Origin: Streptomyces sp. MP131-18
Lineage (GTDB): Bacteria > Actinomycetota > Actinomycetes > Streptomycetales > Streptomycetaceae
Assembly: GCF_001984575.1 (NCBI RefSeq)
Contig: NZ_LZNS01000001.1
Span: 5,511,091 to 5,575,090 of the forward strand
Length of the DNA: 64,000 nt
Reading direction: 5' to 3'
The notes below the pieces were generated by a model that made no database searches, was not told the origin of the DNA, and was given only the letters and a program-made list of their open reading frames with translations. A program made the position numbers and the translations under genes. Positions 52,625-61,071 of the stretch are shown in pieces. Each line of letters opens with the position of its first letter. Positions within the stretch are counted from its first letter, which is position 1.

Positions 52625-54763
52625 TCACGGGCCCCGGCCGTCGGCGGCCTCGATCGCGAACACGCCGAGCTCGTTGGTCACGTACACGAGGCCGTCCGCA
52701 ACGGCGGGGGCGCCGCTGGTCGCGGTGCGTCCCACCTGGGCGCCGGTGGGGTAGCGCCACCGCTGTTCGCCGGAGGAGGCGTCGAGGGCGTACACCGGGC
52801 CCTCGTCGTCCTCCAGGCCGGCGACGAACACCATGCCGTCGGCGATGACGGGGACGCTGCCCGCCAGGCCGCCCGCGTCGTCGGAGGTCCATTTCCGTTC
52901 GCCGGTCTCCGCGTCGAAGGCGTGCGCCAGATGCGAGCTGCCCCCGACGTAGACCGTTCCGTCCGCCACCGCGGGCGGTGACGGGCCCCACAGCCCTTCC
53001 TCCTCATCGAGCGGCGCGGACCACTTCTCGTCGCCGCCGGCCGCGTCAAGCGCCTGCACGGTGTCGCTGCCCCGCACCACGTAGAGCACGCCGTCGGCGT
53101 GGGCGGGCCGTGACATGCGGGTGCCGGACACGATCCACCGCACGGCGCCGGTGACGGCGTCCACGGCGTACAACAGGCCGTCACGGCTGCTGAAGGACGC
53201 CGTGCCCGCGGCCACCGTGAGCGTGTGATCGATCCATTCCTCCGCGGTGAAGTGCCACTTCTCCTCGCCCGTCGCCGCGTCGATGCCGAACAGCGCCTCG
53301 TTGGCGGCCAGCCAGACCATCTCCTCGCCCGCGACGACCTCGGCGCTGCCCTCCTTGCCCGAGGAGAACACCCACTTCTCGGTGCCGCCCTCCAACGCGA
53401 AGAGCCGCCCGTCCGCGCAGGCGACGTACACGACCGCGCCGAACACGGCCAACGAGAGGCTGCCCGGCGTCTCCCGTTCCCACCTGCTGACGCCGTTCTC
53501 CGGGCCGATGGCGTGCGTCGTGCCGTCGCCGGCGGCGTAGAGCACACCGTCGGAGACCACGGGCGCATTGGGGAGGATCGCGGCGAGCTCGAAGACCCAG
53601 GCGCGGGAGGCCGGCGCCGAGGGCCGGTCGTCCAGGACCTCGGGCGGGGCGGGGTCGCCGGCCCCGTCGGCGTCGGCGTCGGCGGCCGGCGGGGTGTCCT
53701 TCCCGTCGCCCTGCGAGAGCAGTACCGCGGCGGTGCCGGTGGCCGCCAGGACGGCCGCGCCGATGCCCAGGCTCAGCACCCGGCGCCGGGTCGGGGACGG
53801 TTCTGCGGGTGCGGGGAACGGGCCCACGGACGGTCGATGGCCGGGCCGGGGCGGCGGCGCCGTCGCGGTGGGCAGCGCGTGCGGGGCGGCCGGGCCGCCC
53901 GGCGCGCCCTCGGTGGGCAGCGGAGCGGGTGGCGCCGGGGCCGTCGGGGCGACCGGCGGCTCCTCGCCCAGGCGCCGCAGCTCGTCGTGGACCTCGGTGG
54001 CCGAGGCCGGCCGGTCGGCCGGGTCCTTGGCGAGCAGCCGCAGCACCAGGGCGTCGAGCGCCGCGGGTACCCCGTCGCGCCGCGTGCCGGGCCCGGTCGG
54101 CGTCCGGTACAGGTGGGCGGTCATCATCGACACCGGCTCGGTCGCCTCGAACGGCGTGTGCCCGGTCAGCAGTTCGTTGAGCACGCAGCCGAGTGCGTAC
54201 AGGTCGGAGCGGGCATCGCCCGGCTGCTCGGCGAACCGTTCCGGTGGCATGTAGGCGAGCGTGCCCATGACCTGGCTGGACTTGTTCGTGGCCGCCACGA
54301 AACGGGCGATCCCGAAGTCGAGGACTTTGATCTCGCCGCCCGCGGTGCGCATCAGATTGCCCGGCTTGAGGTCGCGGTGCACGACGCCCGCCCCGTGCGC
54401 CGCGGCCAGGGCGGCGGCGGTCTGCGCGGCCCAGTCGAGCGCGGTGGGCACCGGCGGCGGCCCGTCCTCGTGCAGCAGCGCGGCCAGGTCCCGGCCGTCC
54501 ACGAACTCCATGACGAGGAACAGCGTCGCGTCGTCCGGGTCCTGGCCCATGTCGTACACGGTGACCACCCCGCGGTGGCTCAGCCCGCCGGCGACGCGCG
54601 CCTCGCGGAAGAACCGTTCCGTGCTCGCCTCGTCCTGGTGGTGCGGCAGCATCTTGACCGCGACCCGGCGTCTGATCACCCGGTCCAGGCCCTCCCAGAC
54701 CTCCCCCATGCCGCCCCGGCCGACGAATCGCACCAGTTCATACCGGCCCGCAAGCACACGCAC
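52625..54763 (-). CDS. Ser/Thr protein kinase with extracellular PQQ-type propeller
   Basis: A 712-residue receptor-like kinase. The kinase domain (about 1-260) has GRGGMGEVWEG, VAVK, HRDLKPGN, DFGIARF and a full activation segment. A proline-rich linker and one membrane helix (RRVLSLGIGAAVLAATG, about 325-345) lead to an outside seven- to eight-bladed PQQ-like beta propeller with repeats such as VSDGVLYAAGDGTTHAI, ADGTVYVGGSSH and ADGLVYVTN. The outside domain may sense wall material. I choose the GTG at 54763 because GGGGGA lies 8 nt upstream; GTGs at 54784 and 54775 are alternatives. It is convergent to the teichoic-type operon and could control wall proteins (inference). Confidence 0.88.
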   Translation of the reverse strand: MRVLAGRYELVRFVGRGGMGEVWEGLDRVIRRRVAVKMLPHHQDEASTERFFREARVAGGLSHRGVVTVYDMGQDPDDATLFLVMEFVDGRDLAALLHEDGPPPVPTALDWAAQTAAALAAAHGAGVVHRDLKPGNLMRTAGGEIKVLDFGIARFVAATNKSSQVMGTLAYMPPERFAEQPGDARSDLYALGCVLNELLTGHTPFEATEPVSMMTAHLYRTPTGPGTRRDGVPAALDALVLRLLAKDPADRPASATEVHDELRRLGEEPPVAPTAPAPPAPLPTEGAPGGPAAPHALPTATAPPPRPGHRPSVGPFPAPAEPSPTRRRVLSLGIGAAVLAATGTAAVLLSQGDGKDTPPAADADADGAGDPAPPEVLDDRPSAPASRAWVFELAAILPNAPVVSDGVLYAAGDGTTHAIGPENGVSRWERETPGSLSLAVFGAVVYVACADGRLFALEGGTEKWVFSSGKEGSAEVVAGEEMVWLAANEALFGIDAATGEEKWHFTAEEWIDHTLTVAAGTASFSSRDGLLYAVDAVTGAVRWIVSGTRMSRPAHADGVLYVVRGSDTVQALDAAGGDEKWSAPLDEEEGLWGPSPPAVADGTVYVGGSSHLAHAFDAETGERKWTSDDAGGLAGSVPVIADGMVFVAGLEDDEGPVYALDASSGEQRWRYPTGAQVGRTATSGAPAVADGLVYVTNELGVFAIEAADGRGP

Positions 54764-54879
54764 CGTCTCGTTCCCCCAACTCACTTCGGGCACCGCACTA
54801 TGAGAACGAGATTCATTCAACCGCAGCCCCCGAGAAGCCCGTCGCCCCCCGCTGCCCGCCCGCGGGAACGGCCGCGGAA

Positions 54880-55965
54880 CTACCGGTCGTCCGCGCGGTG
54901 CCCGGCGGGGCGGCGGCGGAAGAACCAGGCGAGTTTCGGCTCCATCAGCGGCCGGAAGATCCGCTGGACCAGCGGCGTGCACAGCAGCGTGACGCCGGCC
55001 GCCGCGACCACCGTCGTGATGGGCAGGAAGGTCGACATCTCCTGGAGCACTTCGGCGTCGTACCAGCCCTTCTCGCGGGCGCCGGCCACGAAGAAGCCGT
55101 GCAGCAGGTAGCCGTAGAGGGTGCCGGCGCCGAGCACGGAGAACCAGGTGGTGCGGCCCGGCACCAGGGCGAAGAAGCAGGCGGTCAGCACCACCGCGCA
55201 CGCGAACAGCAGCAGCGTCATCGCGAAGCCCGCCCACCAGGGCTGGCCGAACTCCTGCGCGGTGTCGCGGTGGTAGAACCACTGGTACTCCATGCGCGGC
55301 TCCGCCCAGTAGGCGACGAGAAGCGCGACCGCGAAGACCGGCAGCGCCAGCAGCCGCACCACGCCCCGGCGCACGAACGCGAAGTGCTCCTGCTTGAGGC
55401 ACAGCCCGAGCACGAAGAACGGCAGGAACTGGAGCACGCGCTGCATCTGGAGGTCGCCGCCGAGCGTCGGCGAGGCGGTGGCGGCGCCCGCGATGGCCAG
55501 GGCCAGCGGCAGCGGCCAGCGCACCGCCTGCCACACCGGAACGGTGAGCCGCCATATGAACAGCGCCAGCAGGAACCACATCAGCCACTTGGGCTCGAAC
55601 AGCGGAATGTAGGTGCTGGTGTCCTCGGCCAGCCACCGCATGTAGAACGTGTAGGCCAGCTGGAAGACGACGTAGGGCACCGCGACGCCGGTGATCAGCC
55701 GGGCCACGCGGCGCGGACTGCCGTCGAAGCTTCTGGAGAAGTAGCCGGCGATGACGATGAACGCCGGCATGTGAAAGGCGTACACGGCCATGTACAGCGC
55801 GGTGACGGTGCGCGAGTCGCCGCGCATCGGTTCCCAGGCGTGCGCGACCGCGACCAGCACGATCGCCAGGAATTTGGCGTTGTCGAAGAACGCGTCGCGC
55901 TGCTTCGGAGCCGCGGCGTCGCCCGGCTGCCGGGGAATCTGCGCTGTCGCACGTGCACTGCTCAT
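54880..55965 (-). CDS. Acyltransferase-3 family membrane protein (paralogue)
   Basis: A 361-residue membrane protein with the same plan as the one at 2511-3671: FFDNAKFLAIVLVAVAHAWEP at the start, FHMPAFIVIAGYFSRSF, PFFVLGLCLKQEHF and YGYLLHGFFVAG. About ten helices. It probably O-acylates an exported glycan or wall polymer made by the flanking TagF-type proteins (inference). Start ATG at 55965, directly preceded by an in-frame GTG; AAGGTG lies upstream. It is divergent from the hydrolase gene at 56045. Confidence 0.87.
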   Translation of the reverse strand: MSSARATAQIPRQPGDAAAPKQRDAFFDNAKFLAIVLVAVAHAWEPMRGDSRTVTALYMAVYAFHMPAFIVIAGYFSRSFDGSPRRVARLITGVAVPYVVFQLAYTFYMRWLAEDTSTYIPLFEPKWLMWFLLALFIWRLTVPVWQAVRWPLPLALAIAGAATASPTLGGDLQMQRVLQFLPFFVLGLCLKQEHFAFVRRGVVRLLALPVFAVALLVAYWAEPRMEYQWFYHRDTAQEFGQPWWAGFAMTLLLFACAVVLTACFFALVPGRTTWFSVLGAGTLYGYLLHGFFVAGAREKGWYDAEVLQEMSTFLPITTVVAAAGVTLLCTPLVQRIFRPLMEPKLAWFFRRRPAGHRADDR

Positions 55966-56044
55966 CACTCCCGCACCTTAACGGGAGGTGACGCCGGGGT
56001 GTCCCGTGGGGGAGCGGCGGCCGTGCGGGCGCAGACTTGGGCGC

Positions 56045-56689
56045 ATGAGCCGCACTGTGGACACCCCCGTCGGTCAGGCCCGCATCACCTGGCACGCGGC
56101 CGCGGACGCGCGCGCCGTCCTCGCCCTCGGCCACGGCGCGGGCGGCGGCATCGAGGCGCCGGACCTGCGGGCGCTGGCCGACGCCCTGCCCGCGTTCGGC
56201 GTCACCGTCGCTCTGGTCGAGCAGCCCTGGCGGGTGGCGGGCAAGAAGGTCGCCCCGGCCCCGCGGACCCTGGACATCGCCTGGACCGCGCTGTGGCCCG
56301 CCCTGACGCGGCCGGGCCTGCCGGTCGTCGCGGGCGGGCGCAGCGCGGGCGCCCGGGTCGCCTGCCGTACGGCGCTTGGAATCGGCGCGCGCGCCGTGCT
56401 GGCGTTGTCGTTCCCGCTGCATCCGCCGGGGAAGCCGGAACGGTCCAGGGCCGGCGAGCTGACCGGCGCGGGCGTTCCGGTGCTGGTGGTGCAGGGCGGC
56501 CGGGACCCGTTCGGCAGGCCCGCCGAGTTCCCGGCCGGCACCGAGATCATCGAAGTGCCCGACGCCGATCACGGGTTCGCCGTGCCGAAACGGGCGGGAG
56601 TGTCCCAGCAGGAGGCGCTCGCGGCGGCCGTCGCCCGCATCGCCGGATGGCTGGAACCACGGCCGGGCGGAGTCCTGACGGAAGGCTAG
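56045..56689 (+). CDS. Alpha/beta-hydrolase of the KAT/TEX30-like type
   Basis: A 214-residue hydrolase. The fold start ALGHGAGGGI, the nucleophile elbow GGRSAGARVAC (Ser near residue 103), VQGGRDPFG with the acid and DADHGFAVPK with the catalytic His are all present in the usual order. The substrate is unknown. Start ATG at 56045; an earlier frame from 55988 is Arg/Cys-rich and unlikely. The MITE-like element follows its stop by 19 bp. Confidence 0.85.
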   Translation: MSRTVDTPVGQARITWHAAADARAVLALGHGAGGGIEAPDLRALADALPAFGVTVALVEQPWRVAGKKVAPAPRTLDIAWTALWPALTRPGLPVVAGGRSAGARVACRTALGIGARAVLALSFPLHPPGKPERSRAGELTGAGVPVLVVQGGRDPFGRPAEFPAGTEIIEVPDADHGFAVPKRAGVSQQEALAAAVARIAGWLEPRPGGVLTEG

Positions 56690-56708
56690 TTCCGCGCCGG
56701 GACCCTAG

Positions 56709-56870
56709 GTCCTGTCCGGCCGCTCTTGCCGGGCCCGCGACGCCAGCTACGGCACCTCGCTGCGTTACCGAATCGCGCGAATACGGACAGGTATGAGCTG
56801 CGATCCGGCGCCTTGCGATGCACCGCATCTGACGCCGCGGGCTTATCCGACAAGATCGACAGGACAGGAC
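56709..56870. mobile_element. MITE-like element, 162 bp
   Basis: Terminal inverted repeats GTCCTGTCC (56709-56717) and GGACAGGAC (56862-56870), each bordered by CTAG (56705-56708 and 56871-56874), which looks like a target duplication. It codes for nothing. The interior has the CTACGGCACCTCGCTGCGTT and CGCCTTGCGATGCACCGC segments that I recall as recurring in Streptomyces intergenic regions next to IS-type ends. The right CTAG supplies the TAG stop codon of the neighbouring minus-strand gene. Confidence 0.7.
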
Positions 56871-59021
56871 CTAGCGGGACGCGGTGTGGCCGGTCGATCG
56901 CGGTATCGGCAGCTCCGTCCCGCCGCCCGCGAGGCGCGCCTGCCGCGCCCTGCGGGCGTCCGCGGCGGCGCACAGGGCGTGCACCGCCTGCTGGAACCGC
57001 ACCTGCGAGGGCGGCTGGGACGGCCCGAGCAGGTACTCCTTCAGCCTCGTCCGCTCCGCCGCGAACGCGTCGCGGGCCGGGTCGAGCACGCCGTCGAGCA
57101 GCGCGGGGATGCCGTGCGCGTCGGGGCCGAGGACCGTGGCCGCGCGGGTCGTCGGGTTCGCGGCGTGGAAGTCCGCCTCGCTCAGACCGCTGGTGTTGAC
57201 CACCGCGTACGGCTTGGTGCTGGCCAGGTAGTCCGCGACGACGCTGGAGACGTCGGAGATCAGCAGGTCCGCCTGGTTGAAGCAGCTGTAGATGTCCGGC
57301 CGGGAACCGGTGAGGATCAGGTGCGCACGCGCGGGCTGCGCGGCCCAGAACGCGGTCCGCCACGCCTCGGTCGCCGCCGCCACCGCCTCGGCCCGGCCGG
57401 GCGGCGGCGCGGTCTGCCGGATCATGCGCTCCACCTCGTCCGCGCCCGGCCGGAACGCGCGCGCCGTCAGCTCGTTCAGCTCCGCGGTCCGGCGCGCCAG
57501 CTCGGCCGCGAGCGGCGCGCGCGCCGCCCGCGGGGGCGTGCCGCGCGTGCCGCGCCCCGTGGGCACGGTCACCGCGCCCCGCTCGGCGTCCGCCGGGCGG
57601 CGGGGCGTCGCGTTCGCCCGCGCGATGAGCGTGCGGATGCGCGCGTCGGCCTCGCCGGCGCGGGGGTTGACGGTGCCCGTCATCGGGTGCGGCTTGTACA
57701 GCAGCCGGACCCGGGGATCGGCGAGCAGGGCCCGCACGATGTTCTCGCCGGCCAGCAGCACCGAGGTGTTGCCCGGCGCGTCCGTCCAGCCCTCCCACGT
57801 CGGCGCGTACAGCACGCTCACAGGACCCGCCGGGTCCGGCGGCCCGGCGTACGGCCGGATCGGCGCCAGCTGCGGCCGCCCGACCTCGACCACGTCCCGG
57901 TCGTCGACGCCGACGTCGGCCAGCGCGTACCGCTTGCGCGCGGCGGGCCCGGCGACCCACACCTGGTCGTACACCTTGGCGTAGGGATTGCAGCTGGACA
58001 GCTTGTCGCTCTCGCCGTGGTTGGTGAAGGCGTGCTTGATGGACGGAACGCGCAGGATCTGCGAGGTCTTCGGCGCGTTGGCGGGGTGCAGCAGCATTTT
58101 CAGCGAGGACTGTTCGAGCAGCATCAGGTGCGCGACGCGGGGCAGGCACACGATCGGCACGTCGGTGGCGGCGATCTGCTGCACCATGCCGCGTTCGCGC
58201 AGCACCACCACCGTGTTCCCGTCGAGGGCGGCCAGCGTGGAGAGCCACATGTTCGCCTGGTAGGCGGTGCCGTTCCCGCCGGAGAAGTAGATGCCGACCT
58301 CGGGCCGGTACTCCGCCAGCCAGCCGCGGAACCAGGCGAGCATGCGCTGCTCGTCCGGCGGCCGCTTCCCCGGCAGGAGCCACGTCGCCAGGTACGCGGC
58401 CGAGCCCGCGAACAGCGCGAGGGACACCCCGACGCCGAGCAGCCCCCACCCGGCGCTGTCGGTCAGCACGGTGGCCATCAGCCCGGTGGTGCCCGGCACC
58501 GCGAACAGCGGCATCCGGCGGCCCGGCCTGATCAGCGGCCGCGGCGGGGCGGGGGACAGGCGCAGGGCGCTGGTGTCGATGTTGCGGGTGACGATCGGCA
58601 GCGTGCGGGTCCTGCGGACCACGACGCCGAGCGCGCGGCAGGCGAAGTGCGCCGCGTAGCAGGCGAGGAGGCCGCCGACGAGCACCAGCCGCGGCACGGT
58701 GTCGATCCCCGAGAGGTGCGCGAGACCGATCACGATCAGCAGGTCCCGCAGCAGTTGTCTGACCGCCTCGTCACCGTGCAGCCGGGTCATGACGGTGAGG
58801 AGGCCGGGCTGCCAGTGGCGCAGGCTGAGGTCGAGCGCGAGGCCGCCGGCCGTGGCGGCGCACAGCAGCGGCCCGTTCGGCAGCAGGGCGCCGATGAACT
58901 GGAGGATGAAGAGGCACAGCAGGGCGGCGAGCGCGAACCATGGCGCGCCGCGGCGGGGCGACGGTCCTGCGGGCACAGTGAGGCTCCGGTTGAGGGTGGT
59001 GATCTTCTGGGGATGTATCAC
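56871..59021 (-). CDS. Membrane-anchored TagF-like protein (second paralogue)
   Basis: A 716-residue protein built like the one at 47701: five or so membrane helices in the first 200 residues, then the glycerophosphotransferase-like domain with NHGESDKLSSCNPYAKVYDQV, LYAPTWEGWTDAPGNTS, YKPHPMTGT and SDVSSVVADYL. The central Arg/Ala/Glu-rich insertion is also shared. It likely works on a related or branching polymer. GTG start at 59021 without a strong ribosome site. Its last codon and stop (TAG) coincide with the CTAG border of the MITE-like element. Confidence 0.84.
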   Translation of the reverse strand: MIHPQKITTLNRSLTVPAGPSPRRGAPWFALAALLCLFILQFIGALLPNGPLLCAATAGGLALDLSLRHWQPGLLTVMTRLHGDEAVRQLLRDLLIVIGLAHLSGIDTVPRLVLVGGLLACYAAHFACRALGVVVRRTRTLPIVTRNIDTSALRLSPAPPRPLIRPGRRMPLFAVPGTTGLMATVLTDSAGWGLLGVGVSLALFAGSAAYLATWLLPGKRPPDEQRMLAWFRGWLAEYRPEVGIYFSGGNGTAYQANMWLSTLAALDGNTVVVLRERGMVQQIAATDVPIVCLPRVAHLMLLEQSSLKMLLHPANAPKTSQILRVPSIKHAFTNHGESDKLSSCNPYAKVYDQVWVAGPAARKRYALADVGVDDRDVVEVGRPQLAPIRPYAGPPDPAGPVSVLYAPTWEGWTDAPGNTSVLLAGENIVRALLADPRVRLLYKPHPMTGTVNPRAGEADARIRTLIARANATPRRPADAERGAVTVPTGRGTRGTPPRAARAPLAAELARRTAELNELTARAFRPGADEVERMIRQTAPPPGRAEAVAAATEAWRTAFWAAQPARAHLILTGSRPDIYSCFNQADLLISDVSSVVADYLASTKPYAVVNTSGLSEADFHAANPTTRAATVLGPDAHGIPALLDGVLDPARDAFAAERTRLKEYLLGPSQPPSQVRFQQAVHALCAAADARRARQARLAGGGTELPIPRSTGHTASR

Positions 59022-59221
59022 CCGGCATACGGATATGTGCTTGCTCGATACCGAGCGTAGGCCGGGGCGGCGGGCGCGGCAATTCGCCGCGGGCGCCGGG
59101 GGAGAGGGGTGCGGGGCGCTCAGCGGGCGCTTATATGAGCGCGCGGTCGTTCACGCGGGTGGCATACATTACGGACGGCAGTCCGGTAGCGCCGGGAACG
59201 AACGAACGCAGGGGTAGCCCA

Positions 59222-60460
59222 GTGAGCGACGCGAGCGCGGCCGCCGGGCCGCAGGGGGCGGGACGGTCGGAGCGGTCGCCGCGGGTGCGGAGAAGCGAGC
59301 CGGACGGTGCCGCGAGCGACGCAAGCGCGGCCGCCGGGCCGCAGGGGGCGGGACGGCGGGAGGTTGCCGAGGCTCGCAGGGTCGTCGTCAAGATCGGTTC
59401 ATCCTCGCTGACCACCGCGGCCGGCGGGCTGGACGCCGACCGGGTGGACGCACTCGTCGATGTGCTGGTGAAACAGGACGGGAGGCAGATCGTACTGGTT
59501 TCTTCCGGTGCGATCGCGGCAGGTCTCGCCCCGCTGGGTCTCTCGCGCCGCCCCGCGGACCTGGCGCGGCAGCAGGCCGCGGCCAGCGTCGGGCAGGGGC
59601 TGCTGCTCGCCCGCTACACCGCCTCGTTCGCGCGCTACGGCCGCCGCGTCGGGCAGGTCCTGCTGACGTCGGACGACACCAGCCGCCGCGCGCACTACCG
59701 CAACGCCTACCGCACGCTTGACCAGCTGTTCGCCATGGGCGTGTTCCCGGTGGTCAACGAGAACGACACGGTGGCCACCGACGAGATCAGGTTCGGCGAC
59801 AACGACCGGCTGGCGGCCCTGGTGGCGCACCTGGTGCGCGCCGATCTGCTGGTGCTGCTCTCCGACGTGGACGGGCTGTACGACGGCGACCCGTCCCGGC
59901 CGGGAACGCGGCGGATCGCGGAGGTCGCGGGGCCGCAGGACCTGGCCGGTGTGGAGCTGGGCCGGGCGGGGCGCGCGGGCGTCGGCACGGGCGGTATGGC
60001 CACCAAGGTGGAGGCCGCCGCGATCGCCACGGGCGCGGGCATCCCCGTGGTGCTGGCGTCCGCGAGCCAGGCTGCGGACGCCCTGTCGGGCGCGCCCACC
60101 GGCACGTTCTTCCGCTCCACCGGGCGCCGTTCGGCGGGCCGTCTGCTGTGGCTGGCGCACGCCTCCGCGCCGCGCGGGGCGGTCGTGCTGGACGCGGGTG
60201 CGGTGCGGGCGATCACGGAGCGCGGGAGTTCGCTGCTGCCCGCGGGGATCACCGGCGTCGAGGGCGATTTCGCCGCGGGGGAGCCGATCGAGCTGCGCGA
60301 CGAGTCGGGCCGGGCCGTCGCCCGCGGCCTGGTCAACTTCGACGCGAAGGAGATCCCGCAGCTGATCGGGCGTTCCACTCGCGAACTCGCTCGCGAACTC
60401 GGCCCGGCATACGAAAGAGAAGTCGTACATCGCGATGACCTGGTTCTGTTGCGGGCATAA
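59222..60460 (+). CDS. proB: Glutamate 5-kinase
   Basis: A 412-residue ProB with an amino-acid kinase domain (RVVVKIGSSSLTTAAGG, VLVSSGAIAAGL, NENDTVATDEIRFGDND, GTGGMATKVEAA) and a C-terminal PUA domain (AVVLDAGAVRAI...). It makes glutamyl phosphate for proline synthesis. Its N terminus is about 30 residues longer than usual because a 90-bp period carries SDASAAAGPQGAGR twice. GTG start at 59222 with AGGGG upstream; either repeat copy could have been the original start. A small gene separates it from proA. Confidence 0.95.
   Translation: MSDASAAAGPQGAGRSERSPRVRRSEPDGAASDASAAAGPQGAGRREVAEARRVVVKIGSSSLTTAAGGLDADRVDALVDVLVKQDGRQIVLVSSGAIAAGLAPLGLSRRPADLARQQAAASVGQGLLLARYTASFARYGRRVGQVLLTSDDTSRRAHYRNAYRTLDQLFAMGVFPVVNENDTVATDEIRFGDNDRLAALVAHLVRADLLVLLSDVDGLYDGDPSRPGTRRIAEVAGPQDLAGVELGRAGRAGVGTGGMATKVEAAAIATGAGIPVVLASASQAADALSGAPTGTFFRSTGRRSAGRLLWLAHASAPRGAVVLDAGAVRAITERGSSLLPAGITGVEGDFAAGEPIELRDESGRAVARGLVNFDAKEIPQLIGRSTRELARELGPAYEREVVHRDDLVLLRA
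59224..59356 (+). repeat. Duplicated 43-bp segment at the proB start
   Basis: 59224-59266 and 59314-59356 are identical except for one base (GCGAGC versus GCAAGC), 90 bp apart and in frame. The duplication extends the ProB N terminus. Confidence 0.88.
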
Positions 60461-60515
60461 CTCCCTCGGTGGGGGCGCGTACCCGTGCGGGCGGCCGGTC
60501 CGGTGCCGGATCTGT

Positions 60516-60531
60516 GAAAGACCAGTCTTTC
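60516..60531. promoter_or_regulatory. 16-bp palindrome in the proB-downstream gap
   Basis: GAAAGAC-CA-GTCTTTC, a perfect dyad lower in GC than its surroundings, 113 bp before the next start codon. It could bind a dimeric regulator of the gene at 60644 or form a weak hairpin after proB. Confidence 0.4.
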
Positions 60532-60643
60532 CACGGAAGGTTCCGGGAAAGGGCCACGTCCGGGCACGCGAGCTGGTCCACTCTTGCGTGGTGCCGCGCC
60601 GCGCCGCACCGCACCACTTCAGCACCATGTCAGGAGGCTGCCG

Positions 60644-61042
60644 GTGAGACGACTGGCCAGCGTCGGGGAAGCACAGCGACGGGAGGGGGCAGGGGCCGAT
60701 GTGCCGCGGCTGTGGCACATCACGCTCAGCGTCGCGGGGCAGGAGGCGCCGCTGCCGGATGTCCGGCGCGGCCTTGAGCGCCTCGCCGACGACCACCCCT
60801 TCCTGCTGACCAGCCGCTACGCGAGCGACCACGCCGAGATCCGGTACTGGGAGGAGGCCCGGGACCTCCACGACGCCGCCGCCGTCGCGCTGCGGCTGTG
60901 GGGCGAGCACCGGCGCACGGCGAAACTGCCGCCGTGGGAGATCGTCGGTCTTGAGGTCATCGGCCGGGAGACGTACCACCAGCGCGTCGCCGAGGGCTAC
61001 GGTCCGCCGCCGGCCGTTCCGGTGGGCGTGCACCCGTTCTGA
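60644..61042 (+). CDS. Small conserved protein between proB and proA
   Basis: A 132-residue protein with a good Shine-Dalgarno (AGGAGG 6 nt before GTG). It contains LWHITLSVAGQEAPLPDVRRGLERLADDHPFLLTSRYASDHAEIRYWEEARDL and an aromatic, charged middle; the end reads VGVHPF. The predicted fold is alpha/beta. I do not recognise a family with a known role; its constant place between proB and proA in streptomycetes hints at a link with proline metabolism (inference). Confidence 0.8.
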   Translation: MRRLASVGEAQRREGAGADVPRLWHITLSVAGQEAPLPDVRRGLERLADDHPFLLTSRYASDHAEIRYWEEARDLHDAAAVALRLWGEHRRTAKLPPWEIVGLEVIGRETYHQRVAEGYGPPPAVPVGVHPF

Positions 61043-61059
61043 AGCGCCCCGGCTGCGGC

Positions 61060-61065
61060 TAGGCT
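61060..61065 (+). promoter_or_regulatory. Candidate -10 box of proA; leaderless start
   Basis: TAGGCT ends 6 nt before the ATG of proA; TTCTGA lies 17 nt further upstream as a weak -35. No Shine-Dalgarno in the 6-nt gap. Confidence 0.55.
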
Positions 61066-61071
61066 TCCGGC

